DNA of 64,000 bases from Thermococcus bergensis (GCF_020386975.1 NZ_JABFNK010000003.1:248001-312000), one strand, 5' to 3'. Shown: positions 52,732-62,653, counted from the first letter of the stretch. Translations and numbers: made by a program. The notes: generated from the letters alone by a model not told the origin.

Positions 52732-53501
52732 CAAACCACCTTTTCCAAGGTCTCTTCTCCTGCGTGTATCCTAATTTTAACTTTCCCGCTCAAGAGGGAG
52801 CTCCTAACTTTCTTTGTGAGTATCTCGTCAACCTGAAAAATTCCGGCAAGGTGCTTCATCCACACCTCCACAAGGATAGGGGTGTCTTCGTCGCCTTCCT
52901 TTATTTCAACTCTGTCAATGGCTAGGGCCGAAACAGCGTGGATGTCAACCTTATCTTTTTTATATGCAAGTCTGCTTCTCCCTTCTTCCATATCACAGCC
53001 ATCCGCTATCGTTACACAGCTCCCCTCAATAGTGGTGCAGGGAACAGCCTCGTCGTGAGTGTAAATAGCGTTCAGAGTTAATGCCTTCAAAAGCAGCCAA
53101 TCTTTTTTCTCAAATCTCTTGGTAAGCTCATCTATTATAGGCTCGGCAAGAAGAACACTGAACTGGTAGTGCTTATCCCTGTGGATCATATTTCCGATAT
53201 CATGAAAGAGAGCCCCAAAAGAGACTATGAACTTACTCCACTCAAAGGGCTTGCCCAGCTTTTCAGCCGTTGTTTCGATTCCGAATTTTTTAAGAAGTTT
53301 AAGAACCTCCAAAGCCCGCCTTGTGGTCAGGAGAACGTGTATCGCACCGTGGTCATTAAACCGATAAACATTAAGAACTATGTAGTTCGTTGTGTCAAAA
53401 TAGTACCTATACTTCCGGTAAGTGTCTTCATAGAGGGCGTAAAGTTCGTCATTCTCCAGAAGCTCCTTTATTTCACTCAAAAGCTGCTCCTCAGTATACA
53501 T
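52731..53501 (-). CDS. HD domain phosphohydrolase
   Basis: This 256-residue protein has an HD metal site: NDHGAIHVLLTTRRALE near residue 50 (first His), GALFHDIGNMIHRDKHYQF (HD pair), and YTHDEAV with a later His. It probably hydrolyses a phosphate ester or nucleotide; the substrate is unknown. It starts at the ATG at 53501 with GGGAGGTGA upstream, and is coupled to the DUF434 gene. Confidence 0.83.
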   Translation of the reverse strand: MYTEEQLLSEIKELLENDELYALYEDTYRKYRYYFDTTNYIVLNVYRFNDHGAIHVLLTTRRALEVLKLLKKFGIETTAEKLGKPFEWSKFIVSFGALFHDIGNMIHRDKHYQFSVLLAEPIIDELTKRFEKKDWLLLKALTLNAIYTHDEAVPCTTIEGSCVTIADGCDMEEGRSRLAYKKDKVDIHAVSALAIDRVEIKEGDEDTPILVEVWMKHLAGIFQVDEILTKKVRSSLLSGKVKIRIHAGEETLEKVV

Positions 53502-53581
53502 TTTTTCACCTCCCGCTATAGAAGGGATTTGTTGAATTTAAATGTTGTTAAAAAGAGAGGTTTGGTCTGGAGCCCATGGTA

Positions 53582-53657
53582 TGGTAGCCCCGCGGGGATT
53601 CGAACCCCGGTCGCGGGATCCAGAGTCCCGCATGCTTGGCCGCTACACCACGGGGCT
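53582..53657 (-). tRNA. tRNA-Gln (anticodon CTG), CCA encoded
   Basis: Acceptor stem AGCCCCG/CGGGGCT, anticodon stem-loop CGGGA-CTCTGGA-TCCCG giving CTG, T arm CGGGG-TTCGAAT-CCCCG, discriminator A and encoded CCA. On the minus strand a strong TATA (AAGATTTATAAATACC, about 53682-53697) lies 25-40 bp upstream. Confidence 0.95.
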
Positions 53658-53681
53658 ATGCCCGATGTTAAATTAAGCGAG

Positions 53682-53697
53682 GTATTTATAAATCTTA
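53682..53697 (-). promoter_or_regulatory. BRE/TATA box of tRNA-Gln
   Basis: AAGATTTATAAATACC on the minus strand matches the strong tRNA promoter consensus and resembles that of tRNA-Tyr in this window. Confidence 0.75.
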
Positions 53698-53714
53698 CCT
53701 TTTTCTTTTGAAAG

Positions 53715-55162
53715 CCTCGCCCTTCAGGGCGGGGATGCAGTAATCGAGAAACCGGCCAGAGAGCAGGAAAGCAAAAGAATGTTTTTAAACCAAAAACGTG
53801 TGAATTAATAACGAGAAGCAATGAAAAGAACCGTAACGCTCAAACTCCAACCCTCAAAAGAGCAGGAGAAAAGCCTCTTCGAGTTAGCCAATACTGGAGC
53901 AAAAGTCTGGAACGAGGTCAATTTCCTCCGGAGGCAACTCTTCTTCGACCACCAGCCCGTAGACTTCAACAAGACTGAAAAAGAGGTTTATGAGAAGTAC
54001 AAGAAGGAGATTGGCTCCGCAACAGTCCAGCAAATTTGCAGGAAGAACGCCGAGGCGTGGAGGAGCTTCTTCTCCCTCGCAAGGAAGAAAAAAGACAGAG
54101 AACTCCCCAAGTGGATGAGACCAAAACCACCAAGCTACTTGAAAGATGACGGGAAGAGGAAACCCTTGATTGTCCTCAGGAACGACCAGTATAAAATTGA
54201 GGGGAACAAACTAATCCTCAAAGGGCTTGGAAAGTTCAAAAGGCTGGAAGTCCAGTTCAAGGGGAGAATTCACGTTAAGGGCAAACAGGGGCGGTTGGAA
54301 ATCATCTACGATGAATCAAGACGCAAGTGGTACGCTCACGTGAGCTACACGGTTGAAAAACGGCTGACTGGAAACGAGTGGGTGGAAGTTCCAAGAAGAC
54401 CAAAGGGCGACCTTTCAGCCGGAATTGACCTCGGAGTGAACAACTTAATGGCTGTTTATGTTGAGACCGGGGAAAGTTTTCTCGTTAATGGAAGACCCCT
54501 CAAGAGCATCGCCTTCTACTGGCAAAAAAGGATTGCTGAGTATCAATCAAAGCTCAACAAGTCCGGCTACAAGACAAGCAGGAAACTGAAAAGAATGTAT
54601 CAAAAGGCCAAACTACAGGCGAGGCACTACATTAATACTGCAGTCAGGCAGATTGTTGAAGGGCTTTACGAAATGGGCGTCTCTACGATTGTAGTTGGTT
54701 ATCCAAAGGGCATTGCGAGAAATTCTGAATGGGGTGAAAAGCAGAACTTCATCCTCTCCCACGTCTGGCGGTTCAATACAGTGATTCAGCGTCTCAAGGA
54801 AGTTGCTGAAGAGTATGGTATTGAAGTTGAGCTTGTTGATGAGGCTTTCACTTCACAAACTTGCCCCGTCTGCGGGAAGCCCCATAAAGGGGCCCGTTTC
54901 GTCCGTGGTCTTTACAAGTGTCCCGCAGAGGGGCTCGTTTTTAACGCAGACCTCGTTGGGGCGTTCAATATCCTAAAGAAAGTTGTGAAAACGATAACCC
55001 CGAGCCTTTCTGCTCTTGCAGGAGGTAGGGGTAATGGGGGGAAGACCCTCCCCGAGGGGTCGAAGACCCGCTTTAACTTGGGTCTAAATGAGACCCCTCA
55101 AACCTTTCCGCCGTTGGCGAGGGGTTAACTCGTTGGAACCCTCGCCCTTCACGGCGGGAGGA
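53715..55162 (+). mobile_element. IS200/IS605-type element with only tnpB
   Basis: Left and right ends carry related hairpins: CCTCGCCCTTCAGGGCGGGG (53715-53734) and a similar CCTCGCCCTTCACGGCGGG-type hairpin (55139-55162), as expected of IS605-type ends recognised by TnpA. No tnpA is present, so the element would need a TnpA in trans. The region 55000-55165, covering the tnpB 3' end and right end, is where the guide (omega) RNA would be made. Exact boundaries are not defined. Confidence 0.75.
53821..55128 (+). CDS. tnpB: TnpB, RNA-guided endonuclease of an IS605-type element
   Basis: This 435-residue protein has an N-terminal helical/wedge region (KRTVTLKLQPSKEQEKSL), then a RuvC nuclease with Asp in SAGIDLGVNNLMAVYVE, Glu in VELVDEAFTSQTCP and Asp in FNADLVGAFNIL. 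The zinc ribbon has CPVC, but the second pair reads CPAE, so one ligand Cys is missing. All three catalytic acids are present and the frame is intact. TnpB cuts DNA next to a motif guided by RNA from the element's right end. Confidence 0.92.
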   Translation: MKRTVTLKLQPSKEQEKSLFELANTGAKVWNEVNFLRRQLFFDHQPVDFNKTEKEVYEKYKKEIGSATVQQICRKNAEAWRSFFSLARKKKDRELPKWMRPKPPSYLKDDGKRKPLIVLRNDQYKIEGNKLILKGLGKFKRLEVQFKGRIHVKGKQGRLEIIYDESRRKWYAHVSYTVEKRLTGNEWVEVPRRPKGDLSAGIDLGVNNLMAVYVETGESFLVNGRPLKSIAFYWQKRIAEYQSKLNKSGYKTSRKLKRMYQKAKLQARHYINTAVRQIVEGLYEMGVSTIVVGYPKGIARNSEWGEKQNFILSHVWRFNTVIQRLKEVAEEYGIEVELVDEAFTSQTCPVCGKPHKGARFVRGLYKCPAEGLVFNADLVGAFNILKKVVKTITPSLSALAGGRGNGGKTLPEGSKTRFNLGLNETPQTFPPLARG

Positions 55163-55284
55163 GGTCAGCCATTTAATGGCTTTTCAGCCAAAAGACTTGG
55201 AGAAATCATTCTGTTATCATTTACGTGTCAATTTTTTATAGAAATATTTTTATTTTTGCCATTTAAATGTACATAGGTGATAAG

Positions 55285-57294
55285 GTGAAAGTCGTGTGTC
55301 CTTACTGCGGTTTTGGATGCAAGCTCATCATTGATTCTCAGACACTAACAGTTAGGCCCTATAAAGGAGAGCCAAATAAAGGAAGAATATGTCCCAAAGG
55401 TCTCTACGCTATGGAATTCGCTCTCTCAAAGGATAGGATCAAAAAGCCTCTGAAACGAGAAAAAAATGTCTTAAAACCTGTAACTTGGGGGTAAGCCATG
55501 GAGGAAATATCTCACAAGCTCCTTGAGATAAGAGAGTTTTATGGTCCCGATGCTGTTGCTTTTATAGCCTCCTCAAAGACTAGCAATGAGGAGAACTATC
55601 TTCTTCAAAAAATAGCGAGACTTTTTGGCACAAATAACATCGATAACTGTGCAAGGGTTTGTCATGAAGCCAGTGTGCATGCCCTTAAAATAACTCTCGG
55701 CACGGGAACTCAAACCAATCCCTATGAAGACCTAGAAAATTTTGGAGCGATACTCATCTGGGGCTACAATCCCGCGGAGAGCCATCCGGTGGTCTTGGAG
55801 TACATAGGGAACGCTAAGAAAAAAGGTGCAAAAATAATCGTCGTTGACGTTCGAGAGACCATCACAATGAATTTTGCCGATTACAAGCTCTTGATAAAAC
55901 CTGGAACAGACATAGTACTCGCCAATGCCATGATGCACGTTATAATCCAAGAGGAACTTTACAATGAAGAATTCATCAGAAAGAGAACCACCGGATTTTC
56001 GGAGGTTAGAATGGCCACTATGAAATACACTCCTGAATACGCAGAAAGAGTTACTGGAATTCCTGCCCCCCTTATACGAGAAGTTGCAAGAGAGTTTGCC
56101 CTAGCAGGTAGTGGAGCAATTATGTGGGGGATGGGACTGACACAGCACGTTTCCGGAGTTGAAAACGTTCTAGCAATAATAGACCTTGCTCTCCTCTTAG
56201 GTTACATAGGTGAGAGAGGGGGCTTATATCCAATGCGGGGGCAAAATAACGTCCAAGGAGCAGCATACATGGGGGCTCTTAGCGAGTTCTTGCCCGGTTA
56301 TGTCCCACTCGATGATGAAAAGTTCAGAAAAAGAGTTGCTTCGCTTTGGGGGGTTGATGACCTCCCCACCAGAAGGGGGTTTTATCTAACGGAACTCTGG
56401 GATGCAATTGAAAGAGGGGATTTAATGGCTCTTTACATTGTTGGAGAGAATCCAGCCGTTAGTGAAGCCAACTTTGCTAAAGTCAGAAAAGCCCTTAGAA
56501 AATTGGACTTGCTGGTTGTTCAGGATTTGTTCATGACACAAACAGCCCGCTATGCTCATTATCTCCTCCCTGCCTCAAGTTTCTGTGAAAAGGAAGGATC
56601 CTATATGAACAGTGAACGTAGAATTCAATGGAGCGAGAGGGTCTTTGAGCCCCTGAACGATTCCAAGCCAGATTGGGAGATATTGACCATGTTGGGAAAA
56701 GCCCTTGGGTTGCCGGGCTTTGATTATTCAAATGTAGAAGAAATAACAGTAGAGTACTTTCGTCTATTTCCAGAACTGGAGGAAAAAAGTGTAGAGGAGC
56801 TCAAGAATTCTGATGGGATCTTTCTTCCAAAAAAGAGGCTTCACACTTGGGAATTCACAACTCCAAATGGAAAAGCCAGATTCATGGCAGTTGAACAAGT
56901 CCCACCATGGGAAAGTACTGACGAAGAATACCCATTCGCATTGACCACCGTTAGAGTTATGAATCACTATAACACGGGGGAGATGACGCTGAGGAGTCCT
57001 TCCTTGGTTAAGTTCATGAAAGAACCAGCTGCCACAATAAATAAAGAAGACGCAAAAAAACTCGATATAAAGAGCGGCGACCTCGTAGAGATTGAAACAA
57101 GACGTGGAAAGATTCGAATGAAGGTGGAAATTGGGAAAGTGCCTCAAGGAGTAGTAGCAATTCCCTTCCATTTCAAAGCCAACAGAATCACCAACAATGC
57201 CCTCAACAAAGCAGGAACCTCAGAATTTAAGTTTTCAGCTGCAAGAATAAGAAAATTCAAAAGCGAAAGGCCCACTCAGGATAATTACCCGTAA
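55285..57294 (+). pseudogene. fdhA: Formate dehydrogenase alpha subunit, split by an in-frame TAA
   Basis: Residues up to 55491 hold the N-terminal 4Fe-4S domain (VVCPYCGFGCKL plus ICPKG). A TAA at 55492-55494 then stops the frame, which resumes without shift at an ATG (55498) and encodes the molybdopterin/tungstopterin domains: NCARVCHEASVH with the active-site Cys, MWGMGLTQH, GGLYPMRGQNNVQG and the C-terminal ALTTVRVMNHYNTGEMT domain. The stop falls within the TWDEA-like segment expected of the family. Either the gene is inactive, or it makes two polypeptides, the second from its own ATG after GGGGGTAA. GTG at 55285 has GGTGAT upstream; ATG at 55267 could start a leaderless form. Confidence 0.8.
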
Positions 57295-58588
57295 GGCATG
57301 CCATGCAGAGATCTTTTATTCCTACAGCTTTTTTTAGGCCCTCAACAGTAAGATAAGATAAACTATCTGCCCCGATTACTCTTCTAACCTTTTCAATACT
57401 TCCAAAAGCTGCTATCAACTCATGTCTGGTTGGAATGTCTATTCCCATGTAGCAAGGATGTTTTATTGGAGGGGAGGCTATTCTTACATGCACTTCTTTT
57501 GCACCGGCCTTTCTTAACATCGCTACTATCCTTTTCATTGTAGTGCCCCTCACTATGGAATCGTCCACAAGAACAACGCGCTTTCCATCGATAACATCTC
57601 TAACGGGAGAGAGCTTGAGCTTTACTTTTAACTCCCTGTAGAACTGGCCGGGCATTATAAAAGTCCTCCCAATATAACGGTTCTTTATCAAACCCTCAGC
57701 ATATGGAATTCCACTCACCTGAGAAAAGCCCAATGCAGCCGCTCTTCCAGAATCTGGCACTGGAATGACAACATCAGCACTTGCGGGGCTCTCACGTGCA
57801 AGTTCCTGCCCCATCTTAACCCTCGCTTTATAAACGCTCACTCCATCAAGAACACTATCCGGCCTCGCAAAGTATATGTACTCAAAAACACAGTGGTAAT
57901 GACTCTCGTTAGCTAAAACTTTACTCTCGACATCCTCAGAAATCAAAAACACCTCTCCCGGGGTTACATCTCTAATTTCATTCACAAAAAGCCTCAACGC
58001 AGAATCTTCAGAAGCAAAATAGTGGCCCTCCCCTACCCCATAGCTTAGGGGCCTAAAACCGAGGGGATCTCTGGCAACCAGTATCTTTCCATCAAAAAGA
58101 AAAGCCACGGAGTAAGCCCCTTTAACCTCATTAAAAACTGCTTTCATGGCTTCGAATTCGTCACCAGTTTCCTTCAGGTGCCAGAGAAAAGATATCCCCA
58201 AAAGCTCCGAATCAACGGAATGTCTAAACTTTACCCCCCTCTTTTCATATTCCTCCTTCAAAGGTATGAAATTCGTGAGAGTCCCATTGTGTGCCACAGC
58301 TATTTCTTTTCCACAACAAGAAGTTTGTAAGGGCTGAGCCTCATTAAGAGAACCTGATGTTGAGTAGCGAACATGAGCTATGGCAACGTTTGACCTAAGC
58401 CTCGCAAGCTCACTGCCCCGAAAAACCTCTGAAACCAATCCTCTACCAGATAGGGTTCTTATTTTATGTTTCCATACGCTTATTCCAGCACTCTCCTGGC
58501 CCCTATGCTGAAGAGCCATGAGTGCGTAGTACGCTTTTTTAGAGGCGTTCTCTGCCTTGGCTGCAAAGATTCCGCATTTTTCTCTCAT
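57257..58588 (-). CDS. purF: Amidophosphoribosyltransferase
   Basis: This 443-residue Ntn-hydrolase converts PRPP and glutamine to phosphoribosylamine, the first purine step. The N-terminus MREKCGIF places the catalytic Cys at residue 5, so a short propeptide must be removed. [13 protein letters not shown] and the PRPP loop [13 protein letters not shown] (near residue 350) are present, and cysteines near the C-terminus ([12 protein letters not shown]) suggest an Fe-S-type enzyme. The ATG at 58588 follows GGGGGAA. Its 3' end overlaps fdhA by 38 bp. Confidence 0.95.
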   Translation of the reverse strand: MREKCGIFAAKAENASKKAYYALMALQHRGQESAGISVWKHKIRTLSGRGLVSEVFRGSELARLRSNVAIAHVRYSTSGSLNEAQPLQTSCCGKEIAVAHNGTLTNFIPLKEEYEKRGVKFRHSVDSELLGISFLWHLKETGDEFEAMKAVFNEVKGAYSVAFLFDGKILVARDPLGFRPLSYGVGEGHYFASEDSALRLFVNEIRDVTPGEVFLISEDVESKVLANESHYHCVFEYIYFARPDSVLDGVSVYKARVKMGQELARESPASADVVIPVPDSGRAAALGFSQVSGIPYAEGLIKNRYIGRTFIMPGQFYRELKVKLKLSPVRDVIDGKRVVLVDDSIVRGTTMKRIVAMLRKAGAKEVHVRIASPPIKHPCYMGIDIPTRHELIAAFGSIEKVRRVIGADSLSYLTVEGLKKAVGIKDLCMACLTGNYPEWAFRF

Positions 58589-58686
58589 AACATTCCCCCG
58601 CGAATTCTTGACTTTTAAATGTTAATTGATCACAAATATTCCATTGTAATTTACCACTCTTAACTTAAAAACTTTGCCCAGATATT

Positions 58687-58704
58687 AACATAAAAATGAT
58701 AAAA
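58687..58704. promoter_or_regulatory. Shared 18-bp pur element upstream of purC
   Basis: AACATAAAAATGATAAAA lies directly upstream of the purC TATA (AAAACTTAAATA, about 58705-58716) and is identical to the sequence upstream of purM (61256-61273, minus strand). The same position relative to two purine promoters suggests an activator site or extended BRE. Confidence 0.55.
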
Positions 58705-58749
58705 TAAAACTTAAATACTCCTCAATTTTACATGAATATGGTGATAAAA

Positions 58750-59439
58750 ATGGAAGTTTATGAAGGAAAAGCAAAGAAAATGATCCCCTTGGATGATAGA
58801 AAGATGATAATGGAGTTCAAAGATGATGCCACAGCTTTTAACGGAGAAAAAAAGGCACAATTCAAGGGCAAAGGATGGCTTAACGCTCAAATAAGCGCTC
58901 TACTCTTCAAGATCCTGGAAGAAAAGGGCATTAAAAGCCATTTCATTGGTATTGCTGGCGACAACAAGCTTATCGTAGAAAAGCTTCAAATGTTTCCCGT
59001 CGAAGTTGTTGTTAGGAATGTGGTTGCAGGGAGCTTGAAAAAGAGACTTCCCTTAGAAGAGGGAACTGAACTTCCAGAACCTATAGTAGAGCTTTACTAC
59101 AAAGACGATGCCCTTGGAGACCCAATGATAAATTATTACCACGCAAAGACTCTTGGTATAGATGAAAAAGAGATTAAAGAGATGGAAAAGATAGCACTCA
59201 AAGTTAACGAGATTTTACAAGAATATTTCAAAGAAAGAGGAATTTTATTGGTAGATTTTAAGCTCGAATTTGGTAAAAACGAGAAAGGCGAGATAATCCT
59301 TGCAGACGAGATAAGTCCAGATACCTGCCGCTTCTGGGATGCAAAGACAAAAGAAAGTTTAGATAAGGATGTGTTCCGTTTTAACAAGGGAGATCTAATC
59401 TCGGCTTATGAAGAACTCTACAAGCGCCTTACCTCCTGA
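58750..59439 (+). CDS. purC: Phosphoribosylaminoimidazole-succinocarboxamide synthase
   Basis: This 229-residue enzyme condenses CAIR with aspartate. Motifs: YEGKAKKMI, DDATAFNGEKKAQFKGKG, VEVVVRNVVAGSLKKR and ILADEISPDTCRFWD. Length and order are standard. The ATG at 58750 has GGTGAT upstream; the ATG at 58732 is less likely. Divergent from purF, sharing a 160-bp intergenic region. Confidence 0.95.
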   Translation: MEVYEGKAKKMIPLDDRKMIMEFKDDATAFNGEKKAQFKGKGWLNAQISALLFKILEEKGIKSHFIGIAGDNKLIVEKLQMFPVEVVVRNVVAGSLKKRLPLEEGTELPEPIVELYYKDDALGDPMINYYHAKTLGIDEKEIKEMEKIALKVNEILQEYFKERGILLVDFKLEFGKNEKGEIILADEISPDTCRFWDAKTKESLDKDVFRFNKGDLISAYEELYKRLTS

Positions 59440-59511
59440 ACTTTTTCTTCATTTTCCACTTTTTAGTCAGAACTAGGGAGCTAAGCTTCTATTAACAAAA
59501 AGAAAAAGTAC

Positions 59512-60075
59512 TCAAATAGAGTTACGATAAATCTCCACTGTATCGGAATCGTCATAGATTTCCTGCGGTGCAACGCCCCAGAAATATTCGAGCGAAAATC
59601 CTGGGTGTGCATCTATATCAATTCCCACAACTTTGTATGCTGCCCATACAAGTTCGGAACAGTAGTAGCTGGGTCCATAAACCTGCTTAGTCCAGAGTGC
59701 AAAATCATAAGGTTTTCCAAGCTGTGCAAGAGCGAATCTAACAGCCCGCTTCTTTTGAGCTTTTGAGGCTGAAACCCTTAGTATTGCAACATCATCGTAT
59801 CTTGCCATGTAATCTGAAAGCTTTGTTATTCTGACTCCGGTGAACCACGCCTCAACAACGAACCATTCTCCATCTTTTACATAAGCTACCATAGAATTGT
59901 GAGTCCAATATCCCGGAATTAACGGGTCACTATCTGGGCTATGGCCAATCAATATATCCCCAACCTCTATGTCAGTAGGCATTGGATGTTCATAGCTCCC
60001 ATTCCCTCCAAATGCAAGAGCTGAACCAGACATAGTAACAAAAACAAATAGTACAAAAAGAACCTGTACTTTCAT
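59512..60075 (-). CDS. Secreted YiiX/NlpC-P60-like cysteine hydrolase
   Basis: This 187-residue protein has a signal peptide (MKVQVLFVLFVFVTMSGSALA). The permuted papain-like core shows GDILIGHSP, His in YWTHNSMVAYV, the FALAQLGKPYDF segment and the catalytic Cys in YYCSELVWAAYKVVG. Enzymes of this fold cleave peptides or amide/ester bonds in the envelope. Its position inside the purine cluster looks incidental. Start ATG at 60075 with AAGGAGG a few bases upstream. Confidence 0.8.
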   Translation of the reverse strand: MKVQVLFVLFVFVTMSGSALAFGGNGSYEHPMPTDIEVGDILIGHSPDSDPLIPGYWTHNSMVAYVKDGEWFVVEAWFTGVRITKLSDYMARYDDVAILRVSASKAQKKRAVRFALAQLGKPYDFALWTKQVYGPSYYCSELVWAAYKVVGIDIDAHPGFSLEYFWGVAPQEIYDDSDTVEIYRNSI

Positions 60076-60211
60076 GCCTATACCTCCTTAAATTATGTCA
60101 TTAGATTTTTGAATTCAAACAATAAAAATCTTTGTATTATCCAGAAAAAATATTGAAAAATAGCAAGCAATTTGCAAAAAGTTATTGTAAAATGGAAACA
60201 GGACACTAGAA
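60076..60211. other. Intergenic, no feature seen
   Basis: This is AT-rich DNA between the secreted hydrolase promoter and the purM 3' end. I see no RNA gene, repeat or coding frame here. Confidence 0.4.
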
Positions 60212-61216
60212 CTAAATCCTTATATTATAGTTCTCCACCCTTATTCCGGGTTCTTCTGTTACAACTCCAAACTCAAAGCTCTCAAAGTGCTTGTTCAAAA
60301 CATTCAATGCTGCACCCTTCTCTTCTTGGGAAACAACTACCACCATGCCTACGCCCATGTTAAATACCCTAAACATCTCCTCCAGCGGAACACCATTTTC
60401 ATAGATCAATTTAAAAATCCCGCTGATTGGTGGCATTTCAAGAGAAAAACCATGATTAGTGAGGCGCTTGAGGTTTAATAACCCCCCACCGGTGATGTGG
60501 GCTAATCCATGAACTTCCACTTCCCCCAAAAGTTCCAAAATTGGTTTAACATATATCCTCGTGGGTTCAAGTAGATACTCCCAAATCTTTTTGCCTTCAA
60601 ATTCATATTCAAGTCCGTACTTAGGTATTAGGAGTTTTCTTGCAAGGGTCAGCCCATTAGAATGAATTCCTGAGCTTGAGATACCTATCACCGCATCCCC
60701 CGGCTTTATTTCCTTTCCGTTTATCACTTTATTTTTCTCGGCAACACCGATAGCCGTACCGGCAAGGTCAAAGCCGTTTACTAGCTCCGGCAAGACTGCG
60801 GTTTCGCCACCAACTATAGCTATTCCGCTCTGCTTGGCTCCTTCGTAAAGACCCTTCGCTATCTCCTGAAAAACCTCATCATTTGGCTCCTTAACTGCGA
60901 GATAATCCACCAAAGCAACGGGTTCCGCTCCAAGGCATATTAAATCATTCACATTCATCGCTACCATGTCGATCCCAATGGTATCATATTTCCCAACTGC
61001 CTCTGCAACTAAGGTTTTGGTTCCCACTCCATCCGTTGTCATCGCAAGGTAAAAGTCTCCAAAGTCCATCAACGCAGCGTAGTGTCCTATATCCTCCTTA
61101 GGTTCGCCTAGTTTTCCCTTCCTGAACTCAAAAGTCGCTTTTGCAAGAGAGATTATTCCTTTTAGAGCCCGTTGAGTCTTTTCATCGTCAACACCAGCCT
61201 GCGCATAGGTCAACAT
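60212..61216 (-). CDS. purM: Phosphoribosylformylglycinamidine cyclo-ligase
   Basis: This 334-residue enzyme closes the imidazole ring to make AIR. Motifs: [62 protein letters not shown] and [12 protein letters not shown]. The ATG at 61216 follows GGTGAT; the in-frame upstream codons do not. Divergent from purT; the shared 18-bp pur element is upstream of its TATA. Confidence 0.95.
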   Translation of the reverse strand: MLTYAQAGVDDEKTQRALKGIISLAKATFEFRKGKLGEPKEDIGHYAALMDFGDFYLAMTTDGVGTKTLVAEAVGKYDTIGIDMVAMNVNDLICLGAEPVALVDYLAVKEPNDEVFQEIAKGLYEGAKQSGIAIVGGETAVLPELVNGFDLAGTAIGVAEKNKVINGKEIKPGDAVIGISSSGIHSNGLTLARKLLIPKYGLEYEFEGKKIWEYLLEPTRIYVKPILELLGEVEVHGLAHITGGGLLNLKRLTNHGFSLEMPPISGIFKLIYENGVPLEEMFRVFNMGVGMVVVVSQEEKGAALNVLNKHFESFEFGVVTEEPGIRVENYNIRI

Positions 61217-61255
61217 GATTATCACCGGAAGGTATTTGGGGGAAGGATTTAAAAG

Positions 61256-61273
61256 TTTTATCATTTTTATGTT
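61256..61273. promoter_or_regulatory. Shared 18-bp pur element upstream of purM
   Basis: On the minus strand AACATAAAAATGATAAAA abuts the purM TATA (CTTTTAAATCC) and matches 58687-58704 base for base. A looser version, AACATACAAACG, lies near 61303-61314 before purT. Confidence 0.55.
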
Positions 61274-61336
61274 CAAAAACTCTTAAATATTCCCAAAGTT
61301 TTAACATACAAACGTCAATAAATTTAGGTGATACCC

Positions 61337-62626
61337 ATGATAAGCATTAGAGATGAAATTGGAACACCCCTAACTGATTCTGCTGTTAAAATTCTCCTTC
61401 TCGGAAGCGGTGAGCTTGGAAAGGAAATAGCCATAGAGGCCCAAAGATTAGGAGTCGAGGTCATCGCGGTTGACCGATACCCAAACGCTCCCGCCATGCA
61501 GGTAGCCCATAAGAGCTACGTTGGGAATATGAGAGACAAGGACTTCCTATGGAGCATCGTGGAGAGGGAAAAGCCAGATGCAATAATTCCGGAGATAGAA
61601 GCAATAAACCTCGATGCCCTCTTTGAATTTGAGAAAGAAGGATACTTTGTCGTTCCAAACGCAAAGGCGACATGGATAGCCATGCATAGAGAAAGGACTC
61701 GCGAGACCCTTGCAAAGGAAGCTAAGGTTCCAACCTCCCGTTACGCATACGCCGAAACGCTGGATGAGCTCTACGAAGCTTGCGAGAAGATAGGCTACCC
61801 CTGTCACACCAAGGCTATAATGAGTTCCAGCGGGAAGGGATCGTACTTCGTTAAAGGGCCAGAAGATATTCCTAAGGCATGGGAAGTTGCAAAGAAAAAA
61901 GCCAGGGGAAGTGCTGATAAGATTATTGTTGAAGAGCATATAGACTTCGATATCGAAATCACGGAATTGGCTGTGAGGCACTTCGATGAAAATGGGAAGA
62001 TAGTTACTACTTTTCCAGCTCCTGTGGGGCATTACCAGATCGATGGGGATTACCACTCAAGCTGGCAACCCGCTGAGATAAGTGAAAAGGCCGAGCGTGA
62101 GGTGTATAGAATAGCCAAGCGCATAACAGATGTTCTCGGAGGTCTCGGAATATTCGGCGTGGAGATGTTTGTCAAAGGGGACAAGGTATGGGCCAACGAA
62201 GTTTCCCCAAGACCTCATGACACCGGAATGGTAACCATGGCTTCCCATCCCACAGGATTTTCCGAGTTTGGGCTTCACGTTAGAGCTGTGTTGGGGCTCC
62301 CAATTCCGGCCATTGAGGAAAACGGCACCAGAAAGTTACCCGTCTTAACCCCCGCGGCTACACATGTTATCCTAGCCAATCAAGAAGGCTACGCTCCAAG
62401 GTTTAGAGGGATATTCAAGGCTTTGAGCATCCCAAACACAACCATAAGACTCTTCGGAAAGCCCGAAGCGTACAAAGGGAGAAGACTGGGTGTCGCACTA
62501 GCCTGGGATAAGGATGTACAGGAAGCGAAGAGGAAAGCAGAGATGGTTGCCCACATGACCGAGCTTAGGACGAGAAGTGGAGAATGGCAGGATCAGGAAT
62601 ATGAAAAAAGGAAACATCTGCTTTAG
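61337..62626 (+). CDS. purT: Formate-dependent phosphoribosylglycinamide formyltransferase
   Basis: This 429-residue ATP-grasp enzyme makes formyl-GAR from GAR, formate and ATP, the route used where folate is absent. Motifs: LLLGSGELGKEIAIEAQRLG, EIEAINLDALFEFE, AIMSSSGKGSYFV, VEEHIDFDIEITELAVRH and NEVSPRPHDTGMVTM. The ATG at 61337 has GGTGAT upstream. Formate links it to the neighbouring fdhA. Confidence 0.96.
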   Translation: MISIRDEIGTPLTDSAVKILLLGSGELGKEIAIEAQRLGVEVIAVDRYPNAPAMQVAHKSYVGNMRDKDFLWSIVEREKPDAIIPEIEAINLDALFEFEKEGYFVVPNAKATWIAMHRERTRETLAKEAKVPTSRYAYAETLDELYEACEKIGYPCHTKAIMSSSGKGSYFVKGPEDIPKAWEVAKKKARGSADKIIVEEHIDFDIEITELAVRHFDENGKIVTTFPAPVGHYQIDGDYHSSWQPAEISEKAEREVYRIAKRITDVLGGLGIFGVEMFVKGDKVWANEVSPRPHDTGMVTMASHPTGFSEFGLHVRAVLGLPIPAIEENGTRKLPVLTPAATHVILANQEGYAPRFRGIFKALSIPNTTIRLFGKPEAYKGRRLGVALAWDKDVQEAKRKAEMVAHMTELRTRSGEWQDQEYEKRKHLL

Positions 62627-62653
62627 GCCCTTTAATTTTTAATGAGAATATTA

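Noticed and set aside
55492-55494. A recoded stop (selenocysteine or pyrrolysine) in fdhA
   Set aside because: Those use TGA and TAG; this is TAA, and the enzyme's active-site position already has a Cys codon (ARVCHEAS).
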